A stretch of DNA of 64,000 nucleotides from Bradyrhizobium sp. CB3481. Its GTDB lineage: Bacteria > Pseudomonadota > Alphaproteobacteria > Rhizobiales > Xanthobacteraceae. Each line of letters opens with the position of its first letter. The stretch's first letter is position 1. Under the pieces are notes generated by a model, which searched no databases, was not told where the DNA came from, and saw only the letters and a program-made list of their open reading frames with translations. Below, one piece after another: positions 60,550 through 64,000 of the stretch. The translations under genes and the position numbers were made by a program. Location: NCBI RefSeq assembly GCF_029714305.1, contig NZ_CP121647.1:5290501-5354500 (forward strand). The letters run 5' to 3'.

Positions 60550-61545
60550 TCAGCTAGCCGGCGCCGCCGCGACCTCCGTGCCATCCAGCCAGATACGGCG
60601 CAGGATGATGGCGAGTTTGCGCGCCAGGGCAACCTTCGCCTTTCGCGACCCGATCCGAGCCATTAATTGCTGCCCCCAACGGCGGAGTGCACTAGCTTTG
60701 CGCACGCGCGTCATGAGCGCGTTGGCCGCCCCGAACAAAAGGCTTCGGGCCATGCGGTCGCCTGACTTGGATATCCGGCCAGAGATATCGAACTCGCCGG
60801 ATTGATAGCGCCGAGGTGTCAGGCCGAGAAACGCTCCGACATCGGTGGATCGGGAGAAGCGGTTAGGATCGTCTACGGCCGTCGTGAACGTCAACAGTAA
60901 TCGCGCCTACACCGGGGATCGTTATCATCCGCTGGCAGGCCTTATGGGTGCGCGCGAGACGTAGAAGCTGCGAATCGAGCCTCTGCCTGGGCTCTCCCGC
61001 AATACGCCAAGCCTCAAGCAGCGCGTCAATGGCGCTTCGGATCAAAGGGTCCGCCGGACATCGCGTCAGGACTGCGCGCTCGAACGTTCCCCCTTACCGG
61101 CTGCGAGCACCACGCCGAAGGTCTTCAGTAGACCACGAACTTGATTGTAAAGCGTCGTTCGAATCGTCACGAGTTCGCTTCTGGCTGAGAGCAGGGCTCG
61201 GACACGACAGCTCTGCAGGCTCTTGATAGCGACGGGCCGGTACCAACCGGAGCGCACCACTTGCGCGATCCCGAACGCATCGTTCACATCGGTCTTGTTA
61301 ACTTGCAGCGAGAACGCCGCCGCGACATGGCGCGCGTGGATACAGTCGATTGGAACGTCGAGAGCGCGCAGCCAAAGCCAGATCGCCAGCGGCCCGGTTT
61401 CCATGCCCACCCGAACCGCGTCTGGAGCGTGCTCGTGCAGCGCCATTGCGATGCACTCCGGTTCCGACGGGCATTTGCCCCGCCAAGTGCGCCGACCGTC
61501 ACCGTCGATAACGCAAATCTCCGTCTCCTTTTGCGATACGTCCAA
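60550..61545 (-). pseudogene. IS110-family transposase, frameshifted
   Basis: MDVSQKETEICVIDGDGRRT opens the DEDD domain with GMETGPLAIWLW and KTDVNDAFGIAQVVRSGWYR. Frame breaks near 61070 and 60870 lead to MITIPGVGAITVDV and VDDPNRFSRSTDVGAFLGLT, PRRYQSGEFDISGRISKSGD, the Transposase_20 part. Two or more indels; dead. It abuts and truncates an IS3 orfB fragment at about 61563. Confidence 0.8.
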
Positions 61546-61562
61546 AAGCCTCGTGCGATTAG

Positions 61563-61805
61563 GCCATGTGGTTGACCCAGGCAGCCCTGCCGCTTAAGCA
61601 GCACGCGAAGGCGTCGATAGCCGAAGCGGCGCAGGCCTTCGCCAACGCACGCGAGCGATCGCCCAGGAGCGCCGGCATCGTGCGACTTGGCCATCCGGTA
61701 TCTCATGGTCATGCGGCAACAGGCGATGGCTTTACACGCCCGCCGTTCGCTCATCCCGAAGGATTCCCGCAGATGCGCGATAGCTTTCCGCTAGGCCGCG
61801 GACGT
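61563..61805 (-). pseudogene. IS3-family orfB, N-terminal part
   Basis: AIAHLRESFGMSERRACKAI, ACCRMTMRYRMAKS, RRFGYRRLRVLLKRQG: the HTH_21 region of IS3 OrfB. Continues the orfA at 63166-63480 across the IS1111 insertion and is cut on its other side by the IS110 pseudogene. Confidence 0.78.
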
Positions 61806-63165
61806 TATGGGATGGTCCGCCCCGTCCTCCTCCCTCATGATGGGAAGGTCAGATCAAAAGAGGAGAGCATCATGACCCATCGCAATTTGCCGCAACCTGC
61901 AGCTGTCTATGGAATCGACATTGGCAAGAACCTGTTCCACGTCGTTGGCCTGAGCTGCGACGGCACACCTGTTCAGAAAGTTCGCTGTCGACGGGACACC
62001 CTTCTTCAGTTCTTTGCTCGCGCACAGCCAAGCATAGTTGGCATGGAATCCTGCGCCGGTTCACAGTGGCTCGCCCGGAAGATACAGGCACTTGGTCACA
62101 AGGTGCGCCTGATCCCCGCGCAATTCGTGAAGCCCTACGTGAAGTCAAACAAGAACGATATCATCGACACCGAGGCGATCGCTGAGGCCGCGACGCGCCC
62201 GACGATGCGCTTCGTCGCCGTGAAGGAGGAGGACCAGGTCGATCTTCAAGCGCTGCATCGAATCCGTGACCAGATGGTCGGCTCGAGGACACGCCTGATC
62301 AATCAGATGCGGGCTTTCTGCCTCGAGTACGGCGTAGCTTTGCGTCAGGGTGCCGGAATATTCAAACTCGAGTTGCCGCGCGCTTTGAATGACGAAGGAA
62401 ACGATTTGTTACCAGTGATGCGTCGCCTGGTCGGCGATCTCTTCGCCGATCTCCGCCGCCTCGAAGAGCGGATCCGCGAAGTGACACAGGAGATCGAAGC
62501 GGTCGCCGATCGAGAGGACGTCACACGCCGGCTAATGACAATCCCTGGTATCGGCGCACTGGGTGCGACCGCTGTACTTGCCGCGATCGGTGATGGGCTG
62601 CAGTTTCGCAAGGCCCGCGACTTTGCTGCCTGGCTGGGGTTAGTGCCCAGGCAATACTCGACCGGCGGAAAACAGACGTTGCTTGGCGTCAGCAAACGCG
62701 GCAATCGCTATGTGAGAAAGCTTCTAGTGCATGGCGCGCGATCCTGCTTCCGGCATCTGGACCGGACGCGTGATCGCTTAGGAAGCTGGCTCGACGGGCT
62801 CCAGGCTCGGATGCATCCGAACAAGGCCGTTGTCGCTCTAGCCGCCAAGATGGCCCGCATTGTCTGGGTGGTCTTGAACAAGCCCGGAGCTCTCTACGAA
62901 CGCAGAGATCCTGCTTTGACCTGACGCTTCTGGCTTCGATTGCAAGGCTCGGGAACAGTGATGACGAAACAGTGGATCAACATGCCGTAAGCCCTGTGCA
63001 AAAAAGCGGGCTTCGTGCCCGAACCATTTATTGGGAACGGCGTGCGCGGATCTCATCATGGCCTGGCTGCAACAGCAGTCCACTCGCGAGAGGCCGGATA
63101 CATTTATGCAACTGGAAGCGTCATTTTTGCTGTTACGACCCCTTGCACGGACGGGGCGGACCATA
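61806..63165 (+). mobile_element. IS1111-group (IS110 family) element in IS3
   Basis: TATGGGATGGTCCGCCCCGTCC near the left end and its complement GGACGGGGCGGACCATACATA near the right end form the subterminal inverted repeats typical of the IS1111 group. No target duplication is visible, as usual for IS110. Edges are set by where the IS3 reading resumes. Confidence 0.75.
61872..62924 (+). CDS. IS110/IS1111-family transposase
   Basis: Intact 350-residue DEDD transposase. AGGAGAG lies before the ATG at 61872. VYGIDIGKNLFHVVGLSCDG (first Asp), VGMESCAGSQWLARKI, VKSNKNDIIDTEAIAEAATR (acid pair), then MTIPGIGALGATAVLAAIGD, FAAWLGLVPRQYSTGGKQTL and LLGVSKRGNRYVRKLLVHGA with the catalytic Ser. The longer open frame upstream to 61566 is antisense to IS3 and not part of the gene. 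Confidence 0.9.
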   Translation: MTHRNLPQPAAVYGIDIGKNLFHVVGLSCDGTPVQKVRCRRDTLLQFFARAQPSIVGMESCAGSQWLARKIQALGHKVRLIPAQFVKPYVKSNKNDIIDTEAIAEAATRPTMRFVAVKEEDQVDLQALHRIRDQMVGSRTRLINQMRAFCLEYGVALRQGAGIFKLELPRALNDEGNDLLPVMRRLVGDLFADLRRLEERIREVTQEIEAVADREDVTRRLMTIPGIGALGATAVLAAIGDGLQFRKARDFAAWLGLVPRQYSTGGKQTLLGVSKRGNRYVRKLLVHGARSCFRHLDRTRDRLGSWLDGLQARMHPNKAVVALAAKMARIVWVVLNKPGALYERRDPALT

Positions 63166-63485
63166 CATAATTTCCCAAAGAGATCCTTCAAGGCTGCGTT
63201 ATCCAGCATAGCGTCGGCCAAAAGCCGCTTCAGCCGCGTGTTCTCATCCTGAAGCGTCTTCAGCCGCTTGGCCTCCGAGACCTCCATCCTGCCAAAGTTG
63301 GATTTCAATTTGTAGGTGCTGGCGTCGCTGACGGCTTGCTTGCGATAGATCGGCGACCGAAACGCTGGCCTCGTGCTCCTTCAAAATCCCGATGATCTAC
63401 TCTTCCGAAAGCGGTTGCGCTTCATGCTCGGGGTCCTCGTCTGGGCCAGAGCGAACTTCAAACTAGATTGAGCCGGTGGGGCAAG
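63166..63485 (-). pseudogene. IS3-family orfA, frameshifted
   Basis: Minus strand MKRNRFRKS near the end, then after frame changes VSDASTYKLKSNFGRMEVSE, AKRLKTLQDENTRLKRLLAD and AMLDNAALKDLFGK: HTH plus leucine-zipper part of IS3 OrfA. The sequence outside (around 63487) matches the outer end of the other IS3 remnant near 17700. Confidence 0.75.
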
Positions 63486-63490
63486 GTCAC

Positions 63491-64000
63491 TTTACAGACA
63501 GCGCTGGCTACTTGGGGCGCTCGGTCATCTTGTCGGGCCCGATCCACAGAAACGGAGTTGGGCGACGAATTCAGCCGTCTTGGGAAAGGGGCGCGAAAGA
63601 AGCTCAGCAGGTCACGACCTCCGGCGCGGCACACTGGGCGGATGCTAGAGCTTCCGCGTGCCGGACTATTCGACCTGATGGCGTCGCGCTCGGGCGATTT
63701 GGTGGGCCCTATTTGCGGCACGAGAACCTGTGGTGTGTTTTGCTCCGTCGCGTCGGCCTTGTCATTCTGACCCTGCTGATTGGGCCGAGTTCGCGTCGCG
63801 TCGGTCGCTAAGATGCAGGAGCAGGCAATTGAGCCACTCCGCGCCGATCCGCGCTTCGAATATCCGCCGGATGGGCGCTATCATTGCAACATCTGAAAAC
63901 CAGTACCCAATCACGTCCGAGCTACCGCCTCGCCTTCACAACTTAAGTCGCTTGAAAATCCGTTCCGGCATTAGGCGGATGATCAGCATCACCAAAAACC
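63491..64000. other. Window end without recognisable gene
   Basis: No family signature. A short plus-strand frame ending EYPPDGRYHCNI near 63895 could be the tail of some former gene. Confidence 0.35.

Noticed and set aside
61566..61871. 102-residue N-terminal extension of the IS1111 transposase
   Set aside because: It is antisense to IS3 orfB and crosses the element boundary; the start at 61872 has AGGAGAG and matches the family N-terminus.

Overview
The window looks like a piece of an accessory (symbiosis- or genomic-island type) region from a rhizobial alphaproteobacterium, most likely Bradyrhizobium or a close relative. This rests on the high-GC coding style, a porin with the N-terminal layout typical of rhizobial outer-membrane porins, a polyamine/ectoine catabolic repertoire, and a dense mix of IS families (IS3, IS5, IS21, IS66, IS91, IS110/IS1111, IS256, IS481, IS630, IS701, IS1182) of the kind that fills such islands. 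The genus is an inference. I see no tRNA, rRNA, CRISPR array or nod/nif gene.

Layout. 1-5.3 kb: 3' scrap of an Lrp gene, an intact MFS exporter gene, and a trpG/pabA-like pseudogene split by an IS with a 7-bp target duplication. 6.2-10.8 kb: minus-strand polyamine-type ABC operon (binding protein, hairpin, two permeases, ATPase). 11-18 kb: decayed DNA (binding-protein scrap, CitE-like pseudogene, third Lrp scrap, IS3 and recombinase remnants) around an apparently intact CmcJ/NvfI-type oxidoreductase gene. 18-22.4 kb: M20 amidohydrolase, then eutB-eutC. 22.4-25.1 kb: IS21-like remnant abutting an IS701 remnant. 25.4-29 kb: class III aminotransferase and semialdehyde dehydrogenase genes in an operon, with a divergent Lrp regulator. 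29.3-30.6 kb: decayed second copy of the MFS-trpG pair. 31.6-34.2 kb: porin with divergent MarR-type regulator and palindromes between them. 34.7-47 kb and 50-63.5 kb: IS graveyard with several exactly resolvable nested insertions. 47.9-49.7 kb: a large membrane protein resembling a GT-C glycosyltransferase.

How it fits together. The intact non-IS genes read as uptake and breakdown of nitrogenous compounds. Polyamines would enter through the ABC transporter and be deaminated and oxidised by the aminotransferase/GabD pair, perhaps under the adjacent Lrp protein. EutB/EutC would handle an ectoine-derived or related amino acid, and the M20 enzyme would release amino acids from N-acyl conjugates. 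A striking pattern is that almost every intact accessory gene has a decayed partial paralogue in the same window: Lrp (two), MFS, trpG, binding protein, ATPase C-terminus, M20 and MarR. This suggests an ancient duplication or merger of related islands followed by loss of one set.

Mobile DNA. Target duplications seen directly allow the insertion order to be read: IS91 transposase > IS256 > IS1182; IS66 > IS21 > serine-recombinase element; IS110 > IS5 (with a coupled passenger gene); IS3 > IS1111; and a MarR fragment > IS701. In most of these, removing the inner element restores the outer reading frame at the junction.
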